This document shows positions 1-6,687 of a stretch of 7,978 nt of DNA, one piece after another (position 1 is the first letter of the stretch; each line of letters begins with the position of its first letter). This DNA is from Anaerolineae bacterium (GTDB lineage: Bacteria > Chloroflexota > Anaerolineae > Aggregatilineales > UBA2796): NCBI GenBank assembly GCA_020851855.1, contig JADZBY010000147.1, positions 1 to 7,978 on the forward strand, given 5' to 3'. The position numbers were made by a program, and so were the translations under genes. Under the pieces are notes generated by a model that saw nothing but the letters and a program-made list of their open reading frames with translations, did no database searches and was not told where the DNA came from.

Positions 1-111
1 AACGCCTACATCGTGCCCGATTTTCCCGCCGGCGTCATGCTCCAGAACTTCAAGGCCGCCATCCCGGAAGACGACCTGTACCGGCTCATCGCATGGCTAG
101 AAACACAATAG
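1..111 (+). CDS. C-terminal fragment of a probable c-type cytochrome
   Basis: The window opens inside a gene in frame 1 that ends at the TAG at 109-111; 36 residues are visible. They read NAYIVPDFPAGVMLQNF followed by a short amphipathic helix that ends in LYRLIAWLETQ. A Pro-rich stretch with a Gly-Val-Met before the last helix, then a final helix of the pattern L-x-x-L-I-A-x-L, is typical of the end of class I c-type cytochromes. In that family the methionine is the distal haem ligand, so Met13 of the fragment would have that role. The CXXCH haem-binding motif would lie upstream of the window and cannot be checked. The identification is an inference from the tail only. The product would be an exported electron carrier or the haem domain of a larger oxidase subunit. 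Confidence 0.55.
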   Translation, partial: NAYIVPDFPAGVMLQNFKAAIPEDDLYRLIAWLETQ

Positions 112-193
112 TCGCGTTGAGGGTTTTTTGAGATCGGAAATGTGATAATGCCGGAAGGGGATTGCTTACTGTACTATTCTGCAAGACCTGGTG

Positions 194-199
194 TATAAT
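194..199 (+). promoter_or_regulatory. Candidate -10 box for the HU gene
   Basis: A perfect TATAAT lies at 194-199, 33 bp upstream of the HU start codon, inside a 121-bp gap that is noticeably richer in AT than its surroundings. No good -35 hexamer sits 16-18 bp upstream, where the sequence reads around GTACTA, so the promoter is only half supported. If transcription starts a few bases downstream, the GTG at 191 could not be used as a start codon, which supports ATG 233. Confidence 0.4.
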
Positions 200-220
200 G
201 TGGCGGCAACTCAGCTTTTG

Positions 221-226
221 AAGGAG
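221..226 (+). promoter_or_regulatory. Ribosome binding site of the HU gene
   Basis: AAGGAG lies 6 bases before ATG 233. It decides the start against the in-frame GTG at 191, which overlaps the TATAAT box and would add 14 residues foreign to the HU family. Confidence 0.8.
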
Positions 227-232
227 TTACCC

Positions 233-511
233 ATGCAGAGAACCGAGCTTATCGCGAAGGTCGCCAAGGAAACCGGAGTATCCCAGGCGGTGGCAGCCAA
301 AGTCGTGAACCGCGCCCTCGAGGTGATCGAGGAAGCGCTGTCGAGCGGTGACCGCGTGACGTTGACTGGCTTCGGCACGTTCGAAGTCCGCGAGACGGCA
401 GCGCGCACCGGCACGAACCCGCGCACCGGTCAGAAGCTCAAGATCCCGGCTGGCAAGCGCGTCACGTTCCGTTCAGGGACCGCGCTCCGGGACGTTGTGT
501 CGGGCAAGTAA
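233..511 (+). CDS. hup: HU family DNA-binding protein
   Basis: This encodes a 92-residue nucleoid protein of the HU/IHF family. Such proteins bind DNA as dimers with little sequence preference and bend it, helping to compact the chromosome and to support replication, recombination and repair. The whole fold is visible. An N-terminal helix-turn-helix dimer region (about residues 3-38, starting MQRTELIAKVAKETGVS) is followed by GDRVTLTGFGTFEVRE (39-54). The flexible arm then carries T-N-P-R-T-G at 61-66, with Pro63 as the residue expected to intercalate between base pairs. The closing segment is IPAGKRVTFRSG. The length is normal for a homodimeric HU and there is no extra tail. The start is set by AAGGAG 6 bases upstream. 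The gene stands alone, with its own TATAAT box and a downstream double hairpin, so it is probably monocistronic. HU rather than IHF is preferred because nothing suggests a heterodimer partner; the specific paralogue cannot be named. Confidence 0.96.
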   Translation: MQRTELIAKVAKETGVSQAVAAKVVNRALEVIEEALSSGDRVTLTGFGTFEVRETAARTGTNPRTGQKLKIPAGKRVTFRSGTALRDVVSGK

Positions 512-528
512 CTCGCTTCCGCTGCATA

Positions 529-547
529 CATTCGGGCGCACCGAATG
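529..547 (+). other. Perfect hairpin downstream of HU
   Basis: CATTCGG (529-535) and CCGAATG (541-547) form a perfect 7-bp stem around a GCGCA loop, 18 bases after the HU stop codon. No T-run follows. It sits 7 bp before a stronger terminator-like hairpin and may help transcript termination or protect the mRNA 3' end. Confidence 0.5.
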
Positions 548-554
548 GCAATTG

Positions 555-584
555 AACGGCGGCTCCCCAAGAGCCGCCGTTTCT
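555..584 (+). terminator. Rho-independent-type terminator after HU
   Basis: AACGGCGGCTC (555-565) and GAGCCGCCGTT (571-581) form a perfect 11-bp GC-rich stem with a CCCAA loop, followed by a short T-rich stretch (TTTCT). It ends the HU unit and separates it from the asparaginase gene, whose start codon is at 621. The short T-tract makes it less than ideal, but stem and position fit. Confidence 0.75.
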
Positions 585-620
585 AGTGTTAGGCCATTAA
601 GTGATACGAAGGATAGAATA

Positions 621-1484
621 ATGCCTATCGGATTAATCGTGCACGGCGGCGCGGGGGATTGGAAGGAAGCCGACCACGCGGCGGCGCTCGCCGGCTGCCG
701 CCAGGCAGTCGAGGCCGGGCTGGCGCTGCTGCTGCAGGGCCGCTCTGCGCTGGATGCCGTCGAAGCCGCCGTACTGTCGCTGGAAGCCAACCCGATCTTC
801 AACGCCGGTTACGGGGCCGTGCTCAATCGGGATGGTATTGCCCAGATGGACGCGCTGATCATGGATGGCGACGATGGGCGCTTTGGCGCAGTCGCCGCCG
901 TGGAGCGCGTTGAGCACCCCATCACGCTGGCCCGTTATGTCATGGAACGCACGCCGCACCATTTTCTGGCAGGCCCCGGCGCAGAATTGTTCGCCGCCGA
1001 GCAGGGTATCGCCCTGGTCGACCCGGCAAGGATGATCGCGCCGCGCCGGCTCGACGCGACGAGCGACACGGTCGGCGCGGTCGCGCTGGATGAGCACGGA
1101 AATGTGGCCGCCGCCGTCTCGACAGGCGGCATTCACGAAAAACTGCCGGGCCGCATCGGGGACACGCCGATTGCCGGGGCGGGCGGTTATGCGGACAATA
1201 TGTTTGGCGCGGCTTCTGCCACAGGCGTGGGCGAGGGCATCATGCGCTCGCTGCTCACCTTCCGCGCCGTCGAAGCGCTGGCCACCTTCCGCACCGCGCA
1301 AAGCGCCGCCGACGCCGTGATGCCCGTCTTCGAGCGCTACCGGGGCAACGGCGGGCTGATCGTCATCGACCGGCGTGGGCAGGTCGGCGCGGCCCACAAT
1401 ACGCAGTACATGCCGACGGCCTGGATCGATGGCGACCGCATCAGCGTGGCCATTTCCCAGCATTCGCCGGCAGTTTCCCGCTGA
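621..1484 (+). CDS. iaaA: Isoaspartyl peptidase / type 2 L-asparaginase (Ntn-hydrolase, T2 family)
   Basis: This encodes a 287-residue precursor of an N-terminal-nucleophile hydrolase that cleaves isoaspartyl dipeptides and usually also L-asparagine. Family members self-cleave into alpha and beta chains, freeing a threonine as nucleophile. Here the cut is expected before Thr150 in S-D-T-V-G-A-V-A. Other family marks are HGGAG at 8-12, NPIFNAGYGAVLN at 57-69, STGG at 167-170 (Thr168), LPGRIGDTPIAGAG at 175-188 with the substrate-binding Arg178 and Asp181, and ATGVGE at 200-205. All key residues are present, so the enzyme should be active. At 287 residues it is shorter than the roughly 310-320 of the E. 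coli enzyme, mostly because the linker before the cleavage site is short. The start is ATG 621 with GAAGGA 7 bases upstream; an in-frame extension back to 495 crosses the terminator and is rejected. No signal peptide is seen, so it is cytoplasmic. A role in degrading damaged peptides or in nitrogen salvage is inferred from the family. Confidence 0.93.
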   Translation: MPIGLIVHGGAGDWKEADHAAALAGCRQAVEAGLALLLQGRSALDAVEAAVLSLEANPIFNAGYGAVLNRDGIAQMDALIMDGDDGRFGAVAAVERVEHPITLARYVMERTPHHFLAGPGAELFAAEQGIALVDPARMIAPRRLDATSDTVGAVALDEHGNVAAAVSTGGIHEKLPGRIGDTPIAGAGGYADNMFGAASATGVGEGIMRSLLTFRAVEALATFRTAQSAADAVMPVFERYRGNGGLIVIDRRGQVGAAHNTQYMPTAWIDGDRISVAISQHSPAVSR

Positions 1485-1562
1485 CGTTCCAGCGGCTCAT
1501 GCCGGGCGGCGTCCATCCAAGAGGCTGCCCGGCCACTTCAGAAAGTGCGGATTTCGAGGTCT

Positions 1563-2876
1563 ATGCGCAAACCGACAGGGAACATGATTTCTTCCGTGCT
1601 CAAGCGGCCCACGGCGCTGTTCGCCAACGTCTCGGCTATCGAACAGCGCAATATCCGCCTGCTGTACATGGAGATCATCTTCGCCAGCGTGCTCGGCGCG
1701 GCGATGAGCTTTAACTCGGCGTTTGCCATCCGCCTCGGCGCGAGCAAAGAAGTGATCGCGCTGCTCTCGTCGCTGCCGCCGCTGCTCTTCGCCCTGACCA
1801 GCGTGCCCTTTGCGCGGTTCATTCAAAGGCGCGCCGACCGCAAGCGCTGGCTGGTCGGCAGCCTGTGGACAACCCGGCTCGGATACATCGTCGTGGCGCT
1901 CATCCCGCTCATCGCGCCGGTGAATCCGGGCGTGTGGCTGGTGGTGTGGCTGATTGTGCTGAACCTGCCCAGCTCACTGTTCACGAGCGGCTGGCAGGCG
2001 CTCCTGGGCGACCTCGTCTCGGAGCAGCGGCGCGCGTTTGTGCTCTCGCGGCGCAGCATCTTCTGGTCCATCGGCGGCGTCGTCGTGGCTGCCGTGGCCG
2101 GCTTCTGGCTAGACCGCATGCCGTTCCCGCACAACTACCAGGCGATGTATCTTGTCGCCTTCCTGTTCGCAATCGGCAGCACGCTGTCGGTCCAGTCGCT
2201 CACCGTGCCGCCGCCGCTGGGTGCGCCGTCGGTCACCGGCGTGCCCGCTGCCACCGAAACAGCGTCCAGAGCGGCGCGAAACACAACGACCACGCGGATG
2301 AGCGTCCCGATCCGGCGCTTTCTCTTCAACCAGGGCGTGTATGCGTTCGGCCTGACGCTGCCTTCCGGCCTGTTCAGCATCTTCTACATCGAGGTACTCG
2401 GCGCAACGGATGGCTGGCTGGGCCTGAACAACGCCGCCGCGCCGCTGGGCGTCATCTTCGGTTACCTGGTCTGGGAGCGGCTGACGCGGCGGCGCGGATT
2501 CATCTGGGGCCTGAAGCGCGCGATGCTGCTCACGTGGTTCTTCCCGGTCGCGCTGGCGCTGTTTCCTGATCTCACGATCATCCTGTTCATGAACTTCCTG
2601 GTCAATCTGGCCCATCCCGGCGTGGACCTCTCGGCGTTCAACACCATGCTCAAGCTCGCGCCGCCCGAATCGCGCACGGTGTACATGGGCTGGTACAACA
2701 CAGTGCTCAACGCGGCGTACTTCCTGGGGCCGCTGGTCGGCGTGTGGGTGGCCAACCTGGCGGGCATCCCGGCGGCGATGCTGGCATCGGGCGCGCTGCG
2801 CTTCCTGGGCGGCCTGCTGCAAACCGTCAACCGCGTCGACGTACAGGAAGCGGGCGACTCGCCCACGCCTGCCTGA
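1563..2876 (+). CDS. MFS transporter, first of a tandem pair
   Basis: This encodes a 437-residue polytopic membrane protein with the look of a 12-helix major facilitator. Hydrophobic segments fall at about residues 36-56, 64-86, 97-118, 123-141, 168-187, 194-212, 255-277, 285-305, 316-335, 337-352, 378-398 and 402-420. A hydrophilic Ser/Thr/Ala-rich loop (about 213-250) joins the two six-helix halves, as usual in MFS proteins. Its substrate cannot be told from sequence; no drug- or sugar-specific motif is recognised. It is clearly paralogous to the next gene, sharing AFAIRLGASKE near helix 2, PFPxNYQ, DGWLGLN and HPGVDL. The start is uncertain. ATG 1563 has GAGG 3 bases upstream, ATG 1584 (AGGG 3 bases upstream) aligns best with the paralogue's start, and GTG 1545 has no ribosome binding site. 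The gene begins 78 bp after the asparaginase stop, so cotranscription is possible. Confidence 0.85.
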   Translation: MRKPTGNMISSVLKRPTALFANVSAIEQRNIRLLYMEIIFASVLGAAMSFNSAFAIRLGASKEVIALLSSLPPLLFALTSVPFARFIQRRADRKRWLVGSLWTTRLGYIVVALIPLIAPVNPGVWLVVWLIVLNLPSSLFTSGWQALLGDLVSEQRRAFVLSRRSIFWSIGGVVVAAVAGFWLDRMPFPHNYQAMYLVAFLFAIGSTLSVQSLTVPPPLGAPSVTGVPAATETASRAARNTTTTRMSVPIRRFLFNQGVYAFGLTLPSGLFSIFYIEVLGATDGWLGLNNAAAPLGVIFGYLVWERLTRRRGFIWGLKRAMLLTWFFPVALALFPDLTIILFMNFLVNLAHPGVDLSAFNTMLKLAPPESRTVYMGWYNTVLNAAYFLGPLVGVWVANLAGIPAAMLASGALRFLGGLLQTVNRVDVQEAGDSPTPA

Positions 2877-2971
2877 CTTCCGAACGTCGCACGCGCAGCG
2901 TGGCCCAGTCAGGGTATACTTGGACGTTGGCCCGCGAGTCTCTCCTTACCCGTTTGAGTGTTCAATAAGCG

Positions 2972-4267
2972 ATGATCCCCATTCTCCGTGTGGCACGGCG
3001 ACTTGTGCCTGCGCCTGGCGCAAATTCCAGCACGCTTGACCATAACATCTACTGCATGTATGCCGAGATCGCCTGGGCGGCGATCCTGGTAGGCGTGTTC
3101 TCGTTCAACGCCGCGTTTGCCATCCGCCTGGGCGCATCCAAAGAGGCCATTGCGCTGCTGACCTCGGTCCCGGCGCTGATCACCGCCGCGTTGAGCGTGC
3201 CCTCGGCGCGCTTCATCGAAAGCCGCAAGCGCCGCGTCTCCTGGTTGTTCGGCGGGTTGTACACCCAGCGCTTCATGTACGGCGCGGTCGCGCTCATCCC
3301 GCTGCTCGCGCCGGATCACATCACGGCCTCAAGCTGGCTTGTGGCGTGGCTGATCCTGATCAGCCTGCCCACCATCCTGCACTCCAACGGCTTGCAGGCG
3401 CTCTTTGCCGAGCTGATCCCGGAGAACCGGCGCGCGCCCGTCTTCGCCCGCCGCTACGTGATCCTGTTCGGCATCATGGCCGTCGTCACACCGCTGGCGG
3501 GCATCTGGCTGGATCACCTGCCTTTCCCGCTGAACTACCAGCTTCTGTACGTCATCGGCTGGTTGACCTCGATGGGCAGCAATTATTACCTGCACCGCCT
3601 GCGCCTGCCCGCCGCGCACGTCAAGCGCGCCACGTTCGAGGTTCAGGCGCAGCACGACGCGCCGCGCACACCGCTCAACGTACGCGGGCCGGTCGGACAG
3701 ATGCTGCTCAATCTGTTCGTGTACTATTTCGCCCTGATGTTCCCGGCGGCGCTCTTCACGCCATACTACATTAACAACCTCAACGCCAGCGATGGCTGGT
3801 TGGGCCTGAACGCAGCGGCGGGTAGCATCGGGTTGATCATCGGCTACACCTTCTGGGAGCGGATGCTACGCCGCCACCCATACCGCTGGGTCCTGCGCCG
3901 CGCACCGATTTTTGCCCTGCTCTATCCGGTGCTCATCGCCCTGATCCCGGACCTGACGCTGCTCCTGATCTTCAACCTGGCGCTGAGCGCGGTGCATCCC
4001 GGCGTCGATCTGGCCGGGTTAAACACCACGCTCAAGCTGAGCAGGCCGGAAAACTACACGATGATCATGAGCTTTTACACCATGGTCATCAACGCGGCGG
4101 CCTTTCTCGCGCCGCTGGCCGGGGTGTGGCTGGCCGACCGCCCGCAGATCGGCATCGTGGGCGCGCTGCTCATCACCGGCGCGCTGCGGCTCGTCGCCGG
4201 CATTCTGTTCGCCGCCAAGCCGATCGGCGAGGCAGGCGACGCGCCCGCGCCCGCTTCTGCCGCCTGA
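2972..4267 (+). CDS. MFS transporter, second of a tandem pair
   Basis: This encodes a 431-residue membrane protein of the same type as the preceding gene, probably with twelve helices. The first helices lie at about 31-51 and 57-79, the central hydrophilic loop at about 211-240, and the second half runs from about 242 to 414. Shared blocks with the first copy are FNAAFAIRLGASKE at 45-58, PFPLNYQ at 184-190, NASDGWLGLN at 271-280, and HPGVDLAGLNTTLKL at 342-356. Conservation at these positions with clear divergence elsewhere (central loop, N-terminus, C-terminal tail) points to an old duplication and perhaps to different substrates. The start ATG 2972 has no good Shine-Dalgarno sequence, but the next downstream Met codon would cut into the first helix region. 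The 95-bp gap to the first copy is long for tight coupling, so it may have its own promoter. The substrate is unknown, and the Ala/Pro-rich C-terminus carries no recognised domain. Confidence 0.85.
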   Translation: MIPILRVARRLVPAPGANSSTLDHNIYCMYAEIAWAAILVGVFSFNAAFAIRLGASKEAIALLTSVPALITAALSVPSARFIESRKRRVSWLFGGLYTQRFMYGAVALIPLLAPDHITASSWLVAWLILISLPTILHSNGLQALFAELIPENRRAPVFARRYVILFGIMAVVTPLAGIWLDHLPFPLNYQLLYVIGWLTSMGSNYYLHRLRLPAAHVKRATFEVQAQHDAPRTPLNVRGPVGQMLLNLFVYYFALMFPAALFTPYYINNLNASDGWLGLNAAAGSIGLIIGYTFWERMLRRHPYRWVLRRAPIFALLYPVLIALIPDLTLLLIFNLALSAVHPGVDLAGLNTTLKLSRPENYTMIMSFYTMVINAAAFLAPLAGVWLADRPQIGIVGALLITGALRLVAGILFAAKPIGEAGDAPAPASAA

Positions 4268-4293
4268 TTCCAGTTGGGACTCCGCAGGGATCG

Positions 4294-4320
4294 AGCCGGG
4301 CAGCCAGCGCGCACCGGCTT
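4294..4320 (+). other. GC-rich stem-loop downstream of the second MFS gene
   Basis: AGCCGG (4294-4299) pairs with CCGGCT (4314-4319), and a G-T pair can extend the stem. The loop is 14 bases. No T-run follows, so it is at best a weak terminator. Its right arm overlaps the TTGACA of the next promoter candidate. Confidence 0.3.
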
Positions 4321-4351
4321 GACATGTTGCCGCACAATAAGGCTGTACAGC
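4319..4351 (+). promoter_or_regulatory. Candidate promoter with palindrome ahead of the transpeptidase pair
   Basis: A perfect TTGACA (4319-4324) is followed 19 bp later by TGTACA (4344-4349), a poor -10 match. The -10 candidate sits inside a perfect 10-bp palindrome, GCTGTACAGC (4342-4351), which could be a repressor half-site pair. The spacing is longer than ideal, so this is a moderate guess. The site lies 40 bp before the first transpeptidase start, in a 123-bp gap with no other good candidate. Confidence 0.35.
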
Positions 4352-4379
4352 GTGCCTTCCCACCCCCATCCAGCCCAAC

Positions 4380-4384
4380 GGAGG
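4380..4384 (+). promoter_or_regulatory. Ribosome binding site of transpeptidase 1
   Basis: GGAGG lies 6 bases before ATG 4391 and fixes the start at the head of a signal peptide. The in-frame extension back to 4274 is thereby rejected. The word CGGAGGCA recurs before the second transpeptidase. Confidence 0.85.
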
Positions 4385-4390
4385 CAGAAC

Positions 4391-5428
4391 ATGTCCCGCC
4401 TGACGCGCCCGTTTTCCTGGTTCTTGCTCGTCGCTTTGCTCGCCGCCGGCCTTCCCGCCGCGCCGGCGCGCGCCGATGGCTGTCTGACCGCCGTAGACGC
4501 TCCCGGCTGCCTGCACGGCCTGCCCGCCGACCAGTACAATGCCTTGCTCGGCCAGATGCAGGCCAATCCCTGGCCTGCCGTGCGGCCCGTCGCCATCAGC
4601 ATCTCGGAGTTGGAGCGCTATTCGTTCTGGAAGCTCGACCGAGAGAGTGTGACCTTCTATTATTCACCCGGCGGCATGGCCATCGAGACGATCAACCCCG
4701 GCTATTCGTTCGTCAGCCCGCTCAACATCCGCGCCGGGTACATGGAAGTCGCGCCCGATCGCTGGGTGAGTATGGGCCATCTGACCGAAGTGCAGGCGTC
4801 GCGGCACGCGGGCGTGGAGTTGGATTGGCCGCTCGCCTACCCGATGGCGTGGCTCATTCGCGGCACGGCGGCATCGGCGGCTCCTGGCCTGAAGCCGACG
4901 CGCCAATCGCCCATCCTGTCGCAGTACACGCGCGTGAACATCTTCGCCGCCGTCGTGGTGGATGGCTGGGAGTGGTATCTGGTCGGGCCGGGCATGTGGA
5001 TCGAGCAGCGCCACGTGGGCCGGATCATCCCCACTGCGCCGCCCGCGGGCGTCGGCGGGCGCTGGGTGGCCGTGGACCTGTACGAGCAGGTGTTGACGGC
5101 CTATGAAGGCGACCGCCCGGTGTATGCCACGCTCATCTCGTCCGGCGACAACCGCTGGCCGACCAACGAGGGCCTGTTCCAGATTTGGGCCAAGATGAGC
5201 CAGGATAGCATGACCGGCGCGATGGGCCGCCCCGACTTCTACAACATCCCCGTCGTGCCCTATGTCATGTATTTTGACGGTGGAATCGCCCTTCACGGCG
5301 CTTTCTGGCATAATGTGTTTGGCTACAAACACAGCCACGGCTGCGTAAATATGTCGGTCAGCGACGCGCGCTGGCTATTCAACTGGGCCGCCGTTGGGAC
5401 GCCCGTGCTGGTCTGGCGTAGCCGTTAA
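4391..5428 (+). CDS. Secreted L,D-transpeptidase (YkuD domain), copy 1
   Basis: This encodes a 345-residue exported cell-wall enzyme. YkuD-family L,D-transpeptidases use a cysteine to form 3-3 peptide cross-links in peptidoglycan or to attach proteins to it. A signal peptide runs from residue 1 to about 28: Arg3 and Arg6, a hydrophobic core, and an A-R-A cut before Asp29. The mature N-terminus starts with a short motif, CLTAVDAPGCLHGLP (31-45), whose two Cys may form a disulfide. Two beta-rich, SH3-like stretches follow, about 86-132 (VTFYYSPGG to WVSMGHL) and about 178-214. The catalytic domain spans about 224-343 and contains TNEGLFQIW, GAMGRPDFYN, VPYVMYFDGG, His302, and S-H-G-C-V-N at 315-320, with Cys318 as nucleophile. 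This matches the YkuD signature of an upstream His and then [ST]HGC-x-N, so it should be active. There is no lipobox or membrane anchor. Copy 2 follows after 31 bp, so the two form an operon. Confidence 0.95.
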   Translation: MSRLTRPFSWFLLVALLAAGLPAAPARADGCLTAVDAPGCLHGLPADQYNALLGQMQANPWPAVRPVAISISELERYSFWKLDRESVTFYYSPGGMAIETINPGYSFVSPLNIRAGYMEVAPDRWVSMGHLTEVQASRHAGVELDWPLAYPMAWLIRGTAASAAPGLKPTRQSPILSQYTRVNIFAAVVVDGWEWYLVGPGMWIEQRHVGRIIPTAPPAGVGGRWVAVDLYEQVLTAYEGDRPVYATLISSGDNRWPTNEGLFQIWAKMSQDSMTGAMGRPDFYNIPVVPYVMYFDGGIALHGAFWHNVFGYKHSHGCVNMSVSDARWLFNWAAVGTPVLVWRSR

Positions 5429-5450
5429 ACGAAGGGAAAAGAGGCGTATC

Positions 5451-5455
5451 GGAGG
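5451..5455 (+). promoter_or_regulatory. Ribosome binding site of transpeptidase 2
   Basis: GGAGG lies 4 bases before ATG 5460. With its flanks it reads CGGAGGCA, the same eight bases found before copy 1, which suggests that the leader was duplicated together with the gene. It selects ATG 5460 over the in-frame extension that begins inside copy 1 at 5394. Confidence 0.85.
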
Positions 5456-5459
5456 CAAG

Positions 5460-6539
5460 ATGCGGCGCTCGCGTTTCACGGCCACAGCCCTGGCGCTGGC
5501 TCTCGTTTTGACCCTGTCCGGCGGACAGGCAGCATTCGCAAACGATCCGGGCACGGACCTGTCGCGCCGCTGCCTGACGGCGGGCGCGGCGGGCTGCGAA
5601 CACGGTTTGCCCGCCTTCCAGTACGAGTTGTTGCGCGCGCAGATGACCGCCCATCCTACGCCGAACGTGCGGGAAATCGCCATCAATTACCGGGAAGTGC
5701 GGCGCTTCAACTTCTACCGCGTCAACCGTTCGGGCGTGACGCTGTTCAATGCGCCGGGCGGCGCGCCGGTGGGCGGCATCGACGCGGGCTTCAACTTCGT
5801 GGATGTGATCAACCGCGAGGGCGATTGGGCCGAGATCGAGCCGAGCACGTGGGTTGCCGCGTCGGAGCTGTCGCCTGTGCCGGCCTCGATGCACGCGGGT
5901 GTGCTGTTTGATGGGCCGCTCGCCTACCCGATGGGCTGGGTGCTCCAACCGACGCGGCCCAGCAGCTATCCCGGTGAAGAGCCGCCCGAAGACCGCCCGC
6001 GCATCGAGCGGTACACGCGCGTGAACATCTTCGCCACGGTGAACGATGGCGAGTGGGACTGGTTCCTGGTTGGGCCGGGGCAATGGCTGGAACAGCGCCG
6101 CATCGGGCGCATCGTGCCGGTCACGCCGCCGCCGGAAGTCAAAGGGCGCTGGATCGCCGTGGACCTGTACGAGCAGGTGCTCACGGCCTACGACGGCATG
6201 ACGCCCGTTTTCGCCACGCTCATTTCGTCGGGCCTGCCGCAGTGGTCTACCAACGAGGGCCTGTTCCGCATCTGGGCGCGGCTCCGGCAAGATACCATGT
6301 CCGGCGCGATGGGCCGCCCGGACTTCTACCGGCTGCCTGCCGTCCCCTACGTGATGTACTTCGACGGCGACATCAGCCTGCACGGCACGTACTGGCACGA
6401 CGGATTCGGCTACCGGCACAGCCACGGCTGCGTCAACCTGTCGGTGAGCGACGCGCGCTGGCTGTACGAGTGGACCAACAACTTCTTCTTCGACACCTGG
6501 GTGGTCGTCTGGAGCAGCGGCGAGTACAAAGAGGGGTAA
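5460..6539 (+). CDS. Secreted L,D-transpeptidase (YkuD domain), copy 2
   Basis: This is a 359-residue paralogue of the preceding protein with the same architecture. The signal peptide has an Arg-rich start (MRRSR), a hydrophobic core, and an A-F-A cut after residue 27. The Cys pair CLTAGAAGCEHGLP is at 38-51. Two SH3-like stretches follow: about 92-138, with VTLFNAPGGAPVGGI, and about 184-220. The catalytic domain spans about 229-351 with His308 and S-H-G-C-V-N at 321-326; Cys324 is the nucleophile. A hand alignment of about 113 residues of the catalytic domain gives 83 identities with copy 1, while the N-terminal parts and the linker at about 164-183 (Pro/Glu-rich here) differ more. Both copies keep every catalytic residue, so neither looks like a decaying duplicate. 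They may differ in donor or acceptor choice or in expression. The C-terminus is slightly longer (NNFFFDTWVVVWSSGEYKEG). The gene is followed directly by a repeat array rather than by a recognisable terminator. Confidence 0.95.
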   Translation: MRRSRFTATALALALVLTLSGGQAAFANDPGTDLSRRCLTAGAAGCEHGLPAFQYELLRAQMTAHPTPNVREIAINYREVRRFNFYRVNRSGVTLFNAPGGAPVGGIDAGFNFVDVINREGDWAEIEPSTWVAASELSPVPASMHAGVLFDGPLAYPMGWVLQPTRPSSYPGEEPPEDRPRIERYTRVNIFATVNDGEWDWFLVGPGQWLEQRRIGRIVPVTPPPEVKGRWIAVDLYEQVLTAYDGMTPVFATLISSGLPQWSTNEGLFRIWARLRQDTMSGAMGRPDFYRLPAVPYVMYFDGDISLHGTYWHDGFGYRHSHGCVNLSVSDARWLYEWTNNFFFDTWVVVWSSGEYKEG

Positions 6540-6548
6540 ACGCGCACG

Positions 6549-6687
6549 GAGCGTCGCCCGGATGTGAAGCCGCGCATCTCGTGGAGCGAGTGTCGCCCGG
6601 ATGTGAAGGCGCGCATCTCGTGGGGCGAGCGTTGCCCGGATGCGAAGCCGCCCATCTCGCGGGGCGAGTGTCGCCCGGACCTGAAGG
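6549..6687 (+). repeat. 39-bp tandem repeat array, about 3.5 copies
   Basis: A unit beginning (T/C)CGCCCGGATGTGAAG recurs with an exact period of 39 bp: the gT(C/T)GCCCGG word starts at 6553, 6592, 6631 and 6670. Copies 1-3 are full and the fourth fades after about 17 bases. The copies differ by scattered substitutions and no indels. Each full copy contains CTCG - 5-base loop - CGAG (6578-6590, 6617-6629, 6656-6668), so each can fold into a small hairpin, with extra pairing outside it in copy 1. The period is a multiple of three and several frames are open, but there is no ribosome binding site, so it is treated as non-coding. It begins 10 bases after the transpeptidase 2 stop codon. Confidence 0.9.

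Noticed and set aside
112..140. Terminator for the cytochrome-like gene at the T6 run near 124-129
   Set aside because: The T-run is present but no inverted repeat precedes it.
633..1463. Minus-strand 276-residue open frame opposite the asparaginase
   Set aside because: It is an antisense shadow with Arg/His/Gly-rich composition and no recognisable motif, while the plus strand encodes a complete enzyme.
1501..1547. Stem-loops between the asparaginase and MFS 1 (GCCGGGC/GCCCGGC and CACTT/AAGTG)
   Set aside because: The first has a 13-19-base loop and neither is followed by a T-run; in such GC-rich sequence stems of this size arise by chance.
2915..2920. TATACT as a -10 box for the second MFS gene
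   Set aside because: There is no -35 hexamer at suitable spacing and the site is isolated in a GC-rich gap; not strong enough to list.
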